Assembly: GCF_018294505.1 (NCBI RefSeq)
Contig: NC_057795.1
Location: forward strand, 518,213,915-518,277,914
Direction of reading: 5' to 3'
Length of the DNA stretch: 64,000 nucleotides
From: Triticum aestivum
Taxonomy: Eukaryota > Streptophyta > Magnoliopsida > Poales > Poaceae
The notes under the pieces are model-generated. The model made no database searches. It was given only the letters and a program-made list of their open reading frames with translations, and was not told where the DNA came from. Of the stretch, positions 1 through 10,967 are shown one piece after another (position 1 is the first letter of the stretch; each line of letters opens with the position of its first letter). The translations under genes and the position numbers were made by a program.

Positions 1-962
1 AGTATTTCGAATGCTTCTACACAATCATCATCAAAGACAAATGGTACATCTTTTTGTAATAAATTAGTCAGAGGCCGAGAGATTTTTGAGAAGTCCTTAA
101 TGAACCTCCTATAAAATCCGGTGTGACCAAGGAAACTTCTTATACCTTTGATGTCCTTGGGACATGGCATCTTTTCAATAGCATCAACCTTGGCTTTATC
201 GACTTCAATACCTCTTCCAGAAACTTTGTGCCCCAAGACAATACCTTCATTAACCATAAAGTGGCACTTTTCCCAATTCAAGACAAGACTAGTTTCTTCA
301 CATCTCTGCAAAACTCGATCAAGATTGCTCAAGCAATCATCAAAAGAGGATCCATAGACGGAAACGTCATCCATGAAAACCTCACAAATCTTTTCACAAA
401 AATCAGAGAATATAGCCATCATGCATCTTTGAAAGGTAGCAGGTGCATTACATAAACCAAAAGGCATACGTCTATAAGCAAAAGTACCAAAAGGGCATGT
501 AAAAGTAGTCTTTGATTGATCTTTAGCCGACACAAGTATTTGAGAGAAACCAGAATAACCATCTAGAAAGCAATAATGTGTATGTTTGCATAATCTTTCT
601 AGCATTTGATCAATAAAAGGTAAGGGGTAATGATCTTTCTTAGTAGCTTTATTTAATTTGCGGAAATCAATTACCATCCTATAACCTGTGATAATTCTTT
701 GCGGAATCAATTCATCTTTATCATTAGGGACAACAGTAATACCTCCCTTCTTAGGGACACAATGGACAGGACTTACCCACTGACTATCAGCAACGGGATA
801 AATTATACCTGCCTCCAGAAGCTTGAGTATTTCCTTTCTTACCACTTCTTTCATTTTAGGATTCAAACGTCGTTGAGGATCACGAACTGGTTTAGCATCC
901 GCTTCCAAATTTATTTTATGTTGACAAAGAGTGGGACTAATGCCCTTAAGATCATTGAGAGA
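1..962 (-). pseudogene. Reverse transcriptase segment of element 0 (partial)
   Basis: The minus strand encodes a Ty3/gypsy RT: a primer-grip region with V-P-K-K-G-G near 740-760, the F-L-D-G-Y-S-G box near 565, and the catalytic V-F-M-D-D box near 365-382. These are the palm residues that bind metal for cDNA synthesis. The frame joins the gag-protease frame only if one base is restored near 962, where a short T run appears one base short. The segment continues past base 1, so the RNase H and integrase are not visible. Athila-type RT is well supported; activity is not. Confidence 0.8.
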
Positions 963-2344
963 TATCCAATAGTTGCACGGTTCTTCTTCAGAGTTTTCAA
1001 TAATCTTTCTTTGTCATGCTCTGAAAGGTTAGCACTAATAATAACAGGATATATTTTCTTTTCATCGAGATAAGCATATTTAAGATTATCCGGCAACGGT
1101 TTAAGCTCAAACACAGGATCACCCTTGGGTGGAGAAGGATCCCCTAGGATTTCAACATGCAAATTGTGTTGCAGAATAGGTTCCTGTTTAAAGAATACTT
1201 CATCTATTTCCCTTCTTTCATTCATGAACATCTCATTTTCATGGTCTAGCAAATAGTGTTCTAAAGGATTACTAGGAGTTACAGCAATAGAAGCAAGACC
1301 AATAATTTTATCCTTACTAGGCAATTCTTCCTCCCGATGTTGTTTACTAAATTTAGAGAAATTAAACTCATGAACCATATCATCCAAGCCAACAGTAACA
1401 ACATTCTTTTTGTAGTCTATCGTAGCATTAACAGTATTCAAGAAGGGTCTACCAAAAATAATAGGACAAAAGCTATCTTGTGGAGAATCAAGAACAAGGA
1501 AATCAGCGGGATATTTGTTTTTTCCACACAAGACTTCAACATCTCTAACAATTCCCACTGCAGATATAGTATCTCTATTGGCAAGTTTAATTGTAACATC
1601 AATATCTTCTAACTCAGCAGGTGCGATATCATGCATAATTTCTTTATATAAGTCAATGGGTATAACACTAGCACTAGAACCCATATCACATAAGCCATGA
1701 TAACAATGATCTCCTATTTTAACAGAAATAACAGGCACGCCTATGACGGGTCTATGTTTATCTCTATCGCAGGGTTTAGCAATTCTAGCAGTTTCACCAG
1801 AGGATTCAATAACATGCCCATCAATATTATCGGACAAGAGATCTTTAACAATAGCAATATTAGGTTCTACTTTTACTTGCTCAGGAGGTGTATAAGTTCT
1901 AGTATTGCTTTTACGAACAACAGTTGAAGCTTTAGCATGATCCTTTACTCTAGCAGGGAAAGGTGGTTTCTCAACATAAGAGGTGGGAACAATAGGATCA
2001 TTATAAGTGATGGTCTTTTCTTCAACTTTAATAGGTGCAGCTACTTTTACTTCTATTGGAGGATGATATTTAAACCACTTCTCCTTGGGGAGATCAACAT
2101 AAGTTGCAAAAGATTCACAGAAAGAAGCTACTATCTCAGAGTCAAGTCCATATTTAGTGCTAAACTTACGAAAAATATCGGTATCCATAAAAGATTTAAC
2201 ACAATCAAACTTAGGTGTCATACCTGACTCCTTACCTTCGTCGAGGTCCCAATATTTAGAGTTGCGTTTAATTCTATCCAATAAATTCCATCTGAATTCA
2301 ATAGTCTTCATCATAAAAGAGCCAGCACAAGAAGTGTCGAGCAT
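911..2344 (-). pseudogene. Gag C-terminus plus aspartic protease of element 0
   Basis: This 477-codon minus-strand frame holds the C-terminal part of gag, a linker, and a retropepsin-like protease. The protease active site reads L-C-D-M-G-S-S-A-S-V-I-P (Asp-Met-Gly-Ser in place of the usual Asp-Thr/Ser-Gly), followed downstream by the flap and the I-I-F-G-R-P-F-L box characteristic of plant gypsy proteases. The last about 20 residues are out of frame because of the one-base loss near 962, after which RT resumes in another frame. Its left neighbour is RT and its right neighbour is gag, the normal gag-PR-RT order. The protein would cleave the polyprotein in the virus-like particle. Confidence 0.8.
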
Positions 2345-2895
2345 GGTTTGATTATTATGAGAAATCGAGCATAGAAACTTTGCATAATTATTTCTCTTGA
2401 GAGATCATGATTGGGGCATGAATATAACATTGATTTAAGCATCCCCCAAGCTTGAGCGATGCTTTCTCCTTCGCGAGACCAAAAATTATATATATAATTG
2501 TGATCACGATGAACAAGATGCATAGGGTAAAACTTTTGATGAAATTCCAATTTCACTCTTTTATAGTTCCATGATCTCGTATCATCACATAGCCTATACC
2601 ATGTCGATGCGTCTCCCTCCAAAGATAAAGGGAAAGCCTTCTTCTTAACAACATCATCGGGTATACCTGCAAGCTTAAATAATCCACAAATATCATCCAA
2701 ATAGCGTAGATGCTCGTCGGGATGCTTTATCCCATCTCCTGTAAAAGTATTAGCCAGCAGTTTTTCCATAATACCCGAAGGAAATTCAAAAGGAGTTTCA
2801 TTTTCAATAGGTTTAGTAGGTTGAGGAGAAACTCTGTGCTCCACTGGACAGGGTGAAGATACCCCGAACAAGCCCCTCAAAGAATAACTTTCCAT
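2311..2895 (-). pseudogene. Gag N-terminal half of element 0 (retrotrans_gag domain)
   Basis: This 194-codon frame contains the plant retrotransposon gag core: F-T-G-D-G near residue 52, then a helical domain with W-Y-R-L, F-Y-P and W-S-R-E-G-E-S. These are typical capsid-forming segments. It starts 78 bases inside the primer site, a normal leader length. The last about 18 residues are out of frame; the downstream frame starting near 2344 continues the protein, so a one-base change near 2355 split gag. The family match is clear. The product would be truncated. Confidence 0.8.
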
Positions 2896-2972
2896 AGTAA
2901 CAAGTGACAGAAAATTTCAGCACACTATATAAATTTTTCCTTACCAAATTCCACTTACCAAAGGCGCTACAC

Positions 2973-2990
2973 TCCCCGGCAACGGCGCCA
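2973..2990 (-). other. Primer-binding site, tRNA-Asp type (element 0)
   Basis: The plus strand reads TCCCCGGCAACGGCGCCA, identical to the known 3' end of plant tRNA-Asp with its CCA tail. The minus-strand element therefore carries the complementary primer site. It lies 11 bases inside the end of the adjacent LTR, as expected for minus-strand cDNA priming. Confidence 0.85.
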
Positions 2991-3001
2991 GAAAAGAGTC
3001 T

Positions 3002-4523
3002 TGATGACCCACAAGTATAGAGGATCTATCGTAGTCCTTTCGATAAGTAAGAGTGTCGAACCCAACGAGGAGCAGAAGGAAATGATAAGCGGTTTTCAGC
3101 AAGGTATTCTCTGCAAGTACTGAAATAAGTGGTAACAGATAGTTTTGTGATAAGGTAAATTGTAACGAACAACAAGTAACAAAAGTAAATAAGGTGCAGC
3201 AAGGTGGCCCAATCCTTTTTGTAGCAAAGGACAAGCCGGAACAAACTCTTATAATAGGAAAATCGCTCCAGAGGACACATGAGAATATCGTCAAGCTAGT
3301 TTTCATCACGCTCATATGATTCGCGTTCGGTACTTTGATAATTTGATATGTGGGTGGACCGGTGCTTGGGTGCTATTCTTACTTGAACAAACATCCCATT
3401 TATGATTAACCTCTATTGCAAGCATCCGCAACTACAACAAAACTATTAAGGTAAACCTAACCATAGCATGAAACATATGGATCCAAATCAGCCCCTTACG
3501 AAGCAACTCATAAACTAGGGTTTAAGCTTCTGTCACTCTAGCAACCCATCATCTAGTTATTACTTCCCAATGCCTTCCTCTAGGCCCAAATAATGGTGAA
3601 GTGTTATGTAGTCGACGTTCACATAACACCACTAGAGGTTAGACAACATACATCTTATCAAAATATTGAACGAATACCAAATTCACATGACTACTAATAG
3701 CAAGACTTCTCCCTTGTCCTCAGGAACAAACGTAACTACTCACAAAGCATATTCATGTTCATAATCAGAGGGGTAATAATATGCATAAAGGATCTGAACA
3801 TATGATCTTCCACCAAATAAACCAACTAGTATCAACTACATGGAGTAATCAACACTACTAGCAACCTACTAGCACCAATCCCAGACTTGGAGACAAGAAT
3901 TGGATACAAGAGATGAACTAGGGTTTGGAGATGAGATGGTGCTGGTGAAGATGTTGATGGAGATTGCCCTCTCCCGATGAGAGGAGCGTTGGTGATGATG
4001 ATGGTGATGATTTCCCCCTCCCGGAGGGAAGTGTCCCCGGCAGAACAGCTCTGCCGGAGCCCTAGATTGGTTCCGCCAAGGTTCCGCCTCGTGGCCGCGG
4101 AGTCTCGTCCCGAAAGGTTGCCTATGATTTTTTTCTCATCGAAAGACTTCATATAGGAGGAAGATGGGCGTCGGAGAGCCACCAGGAGGCCCACTAGGTA
4201 GGGGGGCGCGCCCAAGGGGGAGGGGCGCCCCCCCACCCTCGTGAGCAGGGTGTGGCCCCCCTGGCCTTCATCTTTGGCGATGATTTTTCTTTATTTATTT
4301 TAAGATATTCCATGGAGTTTCAGGACTTTTGGAGTTGCGCAGAATAGGTCTCCAATATTTGCTCCTTTTCCAGCCAGAGTTCTAGCTGCCGGCATTCCCC
4401 CTCTTCATGGTAAACATTGTAAAATAAGAGAGAATAGCCATAAGTATTGTGACATAACGTGAAATAACAGCCCATAATGCGATAAATATCGATATAAAAG
4501 CATGATGCAAAATGGACGTATCA
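3002..4523 (-). repeat. 5' LTR of element 0 (about 1.52 kb)
   Basis: Read on the minus strand it starts TGATACGTCC at 4523 and ends ...GGGTCATCA at 3002, so both ends have the TG...CA of LTRs. It sits next to the tRNA-Asp primer site. A second copy of the same LTR family begins at 62899 and runs off the window. It includes a GC-rich stretch (4000-4250) and a weak TATA-like CCTATATGAAG near 4150 on the minus strand. From memory it resembles a Triticeae WHAM/Sabrina-type LTR. Confidence 0.85.
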
Positions 4524-5453
4524 AGTGACAATTCCTAGAGTAAAAAATGTTGAAAGGAAGAAGAAAGGAAAGGGCAGCAGAAATCATGATGAGAAGAGCT
4601 TTTTGTTTTATAATGATGATGAGGAGGAAATGGAGGACGAGGAACTGGGACTTTTGGATGACGAGGAAGAGGAGGAAGGGGATTATGACGATGAATTTGG
4701 AGGTGAGGACACATCTGATGGGGAAGGTAATGACGACGACAACGATGAAGATGATGATGACAACGATGACAATTTAGAGACCAGCCCGCCAACAGCAACA
4801 GAACCTACCAACATTGAGCGCATGGATGCCGACGGGGATGAAGATGAGGATGAAAAGAAGGAAGAGGGAGTTGAGGAGGAGGGGGAAGAGGGGGTGATGA
4901 TGAGGAGGAAGAAGAGGATGTTGAGGAAGGGGAAGAGGGGGTTGACGAGGAGGAGGAAGAATAGGATGATGAGGAGGGGGAAGAGGAGGATGTTGAGGGG
5001 GAGGAAGAGGAGGATGACGAGGAGGGGAAGACAAGGATGAGCAGGAGGGGAAGGAGGAAGAGGCAAATAATGAAGACAAGGACAAAAATCAGGAGCACAA
5101 CAAGGGAAATGAGCAAGAGGAAAAAGAAGAGGTTCAAAAAGAGAAGAAACAGGAGGATGAAAAGAAGGAAGACGAGAAGCAAGAGAAGGATGAACACGGA
5201 AAGGATGAAGGTGAATACGAAGAAGAGAAGGATGAGGAGGAAGAAGGTGGTGTGGTGCACGGGCAGTTTTGATGATGAGGTCCCGCTGAGCATTATAATG
5301 GAGAAGCTGAAGCGTGGTGCCAAGGATCAGGAGTAATCACAACCTTGCACGACCACCAGTGGAACACAGGGGAGCATGCAAAGTGTTGGCAGTTTTTTTC
5401 ACAGCGACCTTGTTAAGATGGACATTCGAAAGGAACTATTTGAGGTAGACAGC
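4524..5453 (+). pseudogene. Acidic, Glu/Asp/Lys-rich protein remnant (left part)
   Basis: Plus-strand frames between the element 0 LTR and the solo LTR encode long Asp/Glu runs, then Lys/Glu-rich sequence, then a less biased stretch around D-D-E-V-P-L-S-I-I-M-E-K-L-K (about 5265-5315). The open frame changes at least twice (near 4890 and 5030) and stops occur at 4961, at 5271 in one frame, and after K-D-Q-E near 5334. After that stop the same frame stays open to the solo LTR and resumes at 7011. The protein is not recognised; charge-rich nuclear or transposon-borne proteins look like this. It is the oldest visible host sequence at the left side. Confidence 0.5.
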
Positions 5454-7010
5454 TGCTATGTCTTGAGCTTGCGTTGGTTTTCCTTGAAGAGGAAAGGGTG
5501 ATGCAGCAATAGTAGCGTAAGTATTTCCCTCAGTTTTTGAGAACCAAGATATCAATCCAGTAGGAGGCTCCTCAGAAGTCCCACGCACCTACACAAACAA
5601 ACAAGAACTCGCAACCAACGCAATAAAGGGGTTGTCAATACCTTCACGACCACTTGCGAAAGTGAGATCTGATAGAGATAATATGATAAGATAAATATTT
5701 TTGGTATTTTTATAATATAGATAGGAAAAGTAAAGATGGAAATAAAAGTAGATTGAAAGCTTATATGATAAGAGATAGACCCGGGGGCCATAGGTTTCAC
5801 TAGTGGCTTCTGTCAAGATAGCATAAGTATTACGGTGGGTGAACAAATTACTGTCGAGCAATTGATAGAAAAGCGAATAATTATGAGATTGTCTAGGCAT
5901 GGTCATGTATATAGGCATCACGTCCGTGACAAGTATACCGACTCCTGCCTGCATATACTACTATTACTCCACACATCGACCGCTATCCAACATGCATCTA
6001 GAGTATTAAGTTCATAAAGAACAGAGTAACACATTAAGAAAGATGACATGATGTAGAGGGATAAACTCATGCAATATGATATAAACCCCGTCTTTTTATC
6101 CTTGATGGCAACAATACAATACATGCCTTGCTGCCCCTGCTGTCACTGGGAAAGGACACCGCAAGATTGAACCCAAAGCTAAGCACTTCTCCCATTGCAA
6201 GAAAGATCAATCTAGTAGGCCAAACCAAACTGATAATTCGAAGAGACTTGTAAAGATAACTTAATCACACATAAAAGAATTCAGAGGAGATTCAAATATT
6301 TCTCATAGATAAACTTAATCATAAACCCACAATTCATCGGATCTCGACAAACACACCACAAAAAGAGTTACATCGAATAGATCTCCGAGAAGATCGAGGA
6401 GAACTTTGTATTGAGATTCAAAGAGAGAGAAGAAGCCATCTAGCTAATAACTATGGACCCGAAGGTCTGTGGTAAACTACTCACAACTCATCAGAGAGGC
6501 CTTGGAGATTATGTAGAGGCCCTCTGTGATCGTTTCCCCCTTCAGAGGAGCACCGACGAAGGCTCCAAGATGGGATCTCGCGGATACAGAAGGTTACGGC
6601 GGTGGAAATAGTTTTTCGTGGTCGCTTCTGATGTTTTCAGGGTACATGGGTATATATAGGAGGAAGAAGTAGGTCGGTGGACGCTCGAGGGGCCCACGAG
6701 GGTGGGGGGCGTGCCGGCACCCTCGTGGCCGCCTCCTTTGTTTCTTGACTTCCACTCCAAGTCCTCTGGATCACGTTTGTTCCAAAAAGATCGCTCCCGA
6801 AGGTTTCATTCCGTTTGGACTCTGTTTGATATTCCTTTTCTTCGAAACACCGAAATAGGCAAAAAAAACAACAATTCGGGCTGGGCCTCCGGTTAGTAGG
6901 TTAGTCCCAAAAGTGATATAAAAGTGTAAAGTAAAGCCCATAAACATCCAAAACGGGTAATATAATAGCATGGAACAATAAAAAATTATAGATACGTTGG
7001 AGACGTATCA
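5454..7010 (-). mobile_element. Solo LTR of the element 3 family (about 1.56 kb)
   Basis: On the minus strand it starts TGATACGTCTCC at 7010 and ends near TGCTATG (plus strand) at 5454. It matches the element 3 LTR (60222-61796) along its length. No internal retrotransposon sequence adjoins either side. The flanks are ACAGC (5449-5453) and ACAAC (7011-7015), a five-base target duplication with one mismatch. Removing the LTR and one flank restores an open frame through the acidic pseudogene. A TATATATA box lies at 6651-6658 in promoter position for the minus strand. This is the expected product of LTR-LTR recombination. Confidence 0.85.
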
Positions 7011-7115
7011 ACAACACGCCCACTCTAACTGCTGCAGAGGTGGTCATAATGGGAGATTCAACTTTAAAGCAGAAGAAGAGATCCCTTGAGATGCAGGATA
7101 TCCCCTTTTTCCCGG
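7011..7115 (+). pseudogene. Acidic-protein remnant (right part)
   Basis: A 105-base fragment reads in one open frame (L-T-A-A-E-V-V-I-M-G-D-S-T-L-K in its middle). It joins the frame ending at 5448 once the solo LTR and one target duplicate are removed. The element 1 LTR cuts it at 7116, and the rest is not found in the window. Function unknown. Confidence 0.5.
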
Positions 7116-7595
7116 TGAGGGAGTCCTGGACTAAGGGGTCCTCGGACAGCCGGACTGTATACTTTGGCCGGACTGTTGGACTATGAAGATACAAGATATA
7201 AGACTTCATCCCGTGTCTGGATGGGGCTCTCCTTGGCGTGGAAGGCAAGCTTGGCGATTCGGATATGTAGATTCCTTTCTCTGTAACCAACTTTGTACAA
7301 CCCTAGCTCCCCAGGTGTCTATATAAACCGGAGGGTTTAGACTTCTAGGGTTTAGCCACAATCATCATATCCTCATAGGCTAGACTTCTAGGGTTTAGCC
7401 ATTACGATCTCGTGGTAGATCAACTCTTGTAATACTCATATTCATCAAGATCAATCAAGCAGGAAGTAGGGTATTACCTCCATAGAGAGGGCCCGAACCT
7501 GGGTAAACATTGTGTCCCCCGCCTCCTGTTACCATTAGCCTTAGACGCACAGTTCGGGACTCCCTACCCGAGATCCGCCGGTTTTCACACCGACA
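7116..7595 (+). repeat. 5' LTR of element 1 (480 bp)
   Basis: It starts TGAGGGAGTCC and ends CCGACA, followed directly by the leader TTGGTGCTTTCATTGAGAG. It contains a TATA box and a duplicated segment around GACTTCTAGGGTTTAGCC. It is related to the LTRs of elements 2 and 4 in this window. It resembles Triticeae Fatima-type LTRs from memory. Confidence 0.88.
7318..7327 (+). promoter_or_regulatory. TATA box of element 1 LTR
   Basis: TCTATATAAA in the middle of the LTR is conserved in the other three related LTRs at the equivalent place (minus strand at 13407-13416, 28899-28908 and 57019-57028). It should set the element's transcription start about 30 bases downstream. Confidence 0.65.
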
Positions 7596-7639
7596 TTGGT
7601 GCTTTCATTGAGAGTTCCGCTGCGTCGTCGAAGATAGGC

Positions 7640-8887
7640 TTGATGGCACCATCAATCATCTACAACAATGCAATCCAGGGGGAGACCTTCCTCCCCGAAC
7701 AAATCTTTGTATTCGGCAGCTTCGCACTACGGGCCAACTTGCTTGGCCATCTGGAGCAGATCGATAGCTACGCCCCTGGCCATCAGGTCAGATTTGGAAG
7801 TCTGAATTTTGTGGCCGATATCCGCGGTGACTTGATCTTTGACGGATTCGAGCCCATGACGGTTGTCCTCGGCCACCATGATGAACATGACCTAGATCTA
7901 TCATCTGGCCGCACACATGAGATAGCGCCTGTGATCGCCCTGGCCCTAGAGCCGTAGCGGACTGTGTCGTCCGAAGACGGGAAGCTCAACCCCGCCGCAG
8001 AGGCCGCACATTCAGCGGCGCTTGAGCCGCACACAAACCCAACATCAGGCTGGGCTTGTGTTACCGGAACCTCGGACTCGTCTCCGGCCATGGGTTCCGG
8101 ACCGTGTGCACCCGCGTCCATCGATCCTGATTGGGCGCCAGTCCTGGAGTTCAGCTCTGTGGACTTCTTCCAGCACTCGCCTTTTGGCGACATATTAAAC
8201 TCATTGAGGTCCCTCTCCTTGTCAGGAGACCCTCAGCCGAGCTATGTCTGGCTCGAGTGGGAAGCAGACAACGAAGAACTACGTTCCCCATCCACCATGC
8301 ACTTCATTGCCACTGTCGAGGACTTAACCGACACGCTTGATTACGGCTCCAAAGACATCGATGGTATGGACGACGATGCCGGATAAGAGCAGACACAAAA
8401 ACCACCACTTGTAGGGCAGTGGATAGCTACATCGTCATACGATATATACATGGTGGACACACCAAAGGAGAATGAGGCCGATGGCGATAACAACATGCCC
8501 GTCGATGAACCTCCTAAGCACCGGTGTCCCAAGCGCCGACCTCGATCTAGGAAAAAGAAAAACAACAACATTGTCGCAGACGGCAACAATAATCTCAACC
8601 AAGCCGAGGACCCCGCAGACCCAGCGCTGGAGCAGGGCGTGCGAGAGGACGGCGAACACAGCCTAGAGACATTGTCTGATCACAGCGATGCCGAAGATAG
8701 CAACTATCAGCCTTACTCTGAAGAAGAGATCAGCCTGGGCGACGACGAATTCATCATCCCAGAAGAACCATTAGAACAAGAACGCCTCCATCAAAGGCTT
8801 ATCGCCACTGCAAGGAGCCTGAAGAAGCAGAAGCAGAGCTTAAAGCCGCACAGGATACGCTCAATGACAGATGGAATGAAGTGCTAG
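7640..8887 (+). pseudogene. Gag N-terminal region of element 1 (broken)
   Basis: Three successive frames (7640-7957, 7964-8386, 8450-8887) together match the 5' region of element 4's gag in order. It begins M-M-A-P-S-I-I-Y, then F-V-F-G and Y-A-P-G-H-Q-V-R-F-G-S-L, then an acidic region rich in D-D-D-A-G and a basic K-H-R-C-P-K-R-R-P-R-S-R-K-K-K patch. In-frame stops fall at 7955 (TAG) and 8384 (TAA), and the frame shifts near 8830. The start is the ATG just after the leader, as in element 4. This N-terminal extension has no recognised enzymatic domain and is probably structural or nucleic-acid binding. Confidence 0.65.
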
Positions 8888-9720
8888 ACGCCGAGGAAAA
8901 ATATGGCAGTAATCGCCAAACAAAGAGCTATCCCAAACGTAAGCTGCTGCCCGAATTCGACGACGAGGCTATTGTGCCTATACCGCCAAAAAATAATACG
9001 GCCGACTGGCCAGACCGACCACCTCGCGGTCGCGATAGAGCAGCTAGCAATGCCATACATAAGCCCGCGCCACCTCCCCGCAAAGGAAGGAAGGCTGCGG
9101 CCCAGGACAAGAAACACGATCTACGTGAGGACCTTGACAAAAAAGCTGGCAAAACCAGGTCCATCTATGGATCCAGGGAACGTGCTCCTAGATGGGATCA
9201 TGATCATCAAATAAAATATGCCGGCCACTTACCAACTTGGAACCAATACCGAACAATGCAACCGTCGGACCAAATCCACGACATAGCCAGATACAGGGGT
9301 GCCACACACCCCCTATGCTTCACCGATGACGTACTGGAACATGATTCTCCAGAAGGGTTCAGACCTATAAACATCGAGGCATATGATGGAACGACGGACC
9401 CTGCGATTTGGATAGAAGACTTTATTCTTCACATCCACATGGCTCGCGGAGATGATCTCCACACCATTAAATATTTACCCATCAAGCTAAAAGGACTAGC
9501 TTGGCACTGGCTGAAAAGCCTCCCCGAAAATTCCATCGGAAGCTGGGAAGAACTTGAGGATGCTTTCCGGGCCAATTTCCAAGGGACCTATGTCTGGCCT
9601 CCGGACACAGACGATCTAAGCCACATAATCCAACAACCTGGAGAATCAGCCATAAGCTTTGGAACAGGTTTCTCACTAAGAAGAACCAAATTGTCGACTG
9701 TCCGGATGCCGAAGCCTTAG
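8881..9720 (+). pseudogene. Gag core (retrotrans_gag) of element 1
   Basis: The frame holds the core gag domain: Y-D-G-T-T-D-P-A-I-W-I-E-D-F near residue 170, then H-M-A-R-G-D-D-L, L-K-G-L-A-W-H-W-L-K-S-L-P and W-E-E-L-E-D-A-F. This W-L-x-x-L-P pattern is diagnostic of plant gypsy capsids. A frameshift near 9655 takes the reading out of frame for the last about 20 residues; the true frame continues as the segment starting before 9789. It overlaps the preceding acidic frame by one shift. Element 4 carries the same domain at 54843-55472. Confidence 0.75.
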
Positions 9721-9788
9721 CGACCTTCAAACACAGTGTCCGGGATGAATGGCTGGCCAGACACCTCGGCCAGGAAAAGCCAAGGACA

Positions 9789-10967
9789 ATGGCCGCCTTA
9801 ACTACACTCATGACCCGGTTTTGCGCAGGCAAAGATAGCTGGTTAGCACGTAGCAGCACCAGTGATCCCAGCACATCCGAAGTCAGGGATGGCAACGGAA
9901 AACCACGACGCAACAAAAACAAACGTCAGAACAATGAAGAAATCCCAGATAATACAACGGTAAATGCCGGATTCAGGGGCTCAAGACCCGATCAACAAAA
10001 GAAGCCATTTAAAGGCAACAAGGACAATCCATCTAACCTGGACAAAATCCTAGACAAGCCCTGCCAGATCCACGGCACTCCCGATAAACCAGCTAATCAT
10101 ACCAACAGAGAATGTTGGGTCTTCAAGCAGGCCGGCAAACTCAACACCAAACACAAAGGGAAGGGACCTCAGAGTGAAGACGAGGATGAACCTCGCCAGC
10201 CGAACACGGGGGGACAAAAGAAATTCCCACCGGAGATCAAAACAATGAAAATGATTTACGTCACTCATATCCCAAAGTGGGAGCGCAAGCGCGCACTCGG
10301 CAACGTCTACGCCATTGAGCCTGTCGCCCCCAAGTTTAACCCATGGTCGGCCTGTCCGATCACCTTTGATCGCAGGGATCACCCGACTAGTATCCGTCAT
10401 GGAGGTTCGGCTGCCCTAATGCTCGACCCAATAATCAACGGATACCACCTCACTCGAGTCCTCATGGAAGGCGGTAGCAGTCTCAATCTGATATATCAGG
10501 ACATCGTCCGCAAGATAGGGATAGACCCGTCAAGAATCAAGCCAAGCATCACTACCTTTAAAGGAGTTATACCGGGCGTGGAAGCCCGTTGCACTGGCTC
10601 TCTAACATTGGATGTTGTATTCGGCTCGCCGGACAACTTTCGAAGCGAAGAACTAATATTCGACATTGCTCCGTTCTGAAACGGCTATCATGCACTGCTC
10701 GGAAGAACGGCCTTCGCCCGTTTTAATGCAGTCCCGCATTATGCTTATCTAAAACTCAAAATGTCTGGACCTCGTGGCGTCATTACGGTCAGTGGAAATA
10801 TGGAGCGCTCTCTCTGCACAGAGGAATACACGGCGGCTCTAGCAGTCGAGGCACAAAATGGCCTGTTCAAGCTGAACAGCTCATCGGTCGTTAAGACCGC
10901 AGACAGAGCTAAACGTGCCCGGCACACAACTCAGTGCGGCAACTTAGATGAACCTGAGCTTGATTAG
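9789..10967 (+). pseudogene. Gag C-terminus and aspartic protease of element 1
   Basis: The frame contains the end of gag, a basic region (P-R-R-N-K-N-K-R), a C-x2-H...H-x4-C cluster (C-Q-I-H-G-T-P through R-E-C-W-V-F) that resembles a zinc-binding site, and a protease. The protease active site reads L-M-E-G-G-S-S-L-N: the catalytic Asp is Glu here (codon GAA at 10467-10469), whereas element 2 has L-M-D-G-G-S and element 4 L-M-D-N-G-S. A stop at 10677-10679 precedes the G-Y-H-A-L-L-G-R box, which continues in frame to 10967. RT should follow but is absent. The protein is dead as a protease by sequence. Confidence 0.75.

Larger units (their letters stand above)
1..4523 (-). mobile_element. Element 0: degenerate Athila-type Ty3/gypsy retrotransposon, right part
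   Basis: Reading the minus strand from right to left there is a 5' LTR, a tRNA-Asp primer site, gag, an aspartic protease and reverse transcriptase. The RT runs off the window start, so integrase and the 3' LTR lie outside. The RT wording (V-F-M-D-D catalytic box) and the tRNA-Asp primer site are typical of the Athila lineage. At least two frameshifts break gag-pol, so the copy is not autonomous. The only visible insertion edge is 4523/4524, so its target duplication cannot be tested. Confidence 0.85.

Noticed and set aside
4683..5323. Ser/Leu/Pro-rich open frames on the minus strand opposite the acidic remnant
   Set aside because: They are complements of GAG/GAT runs; the plus-strand reading explains the sequence.
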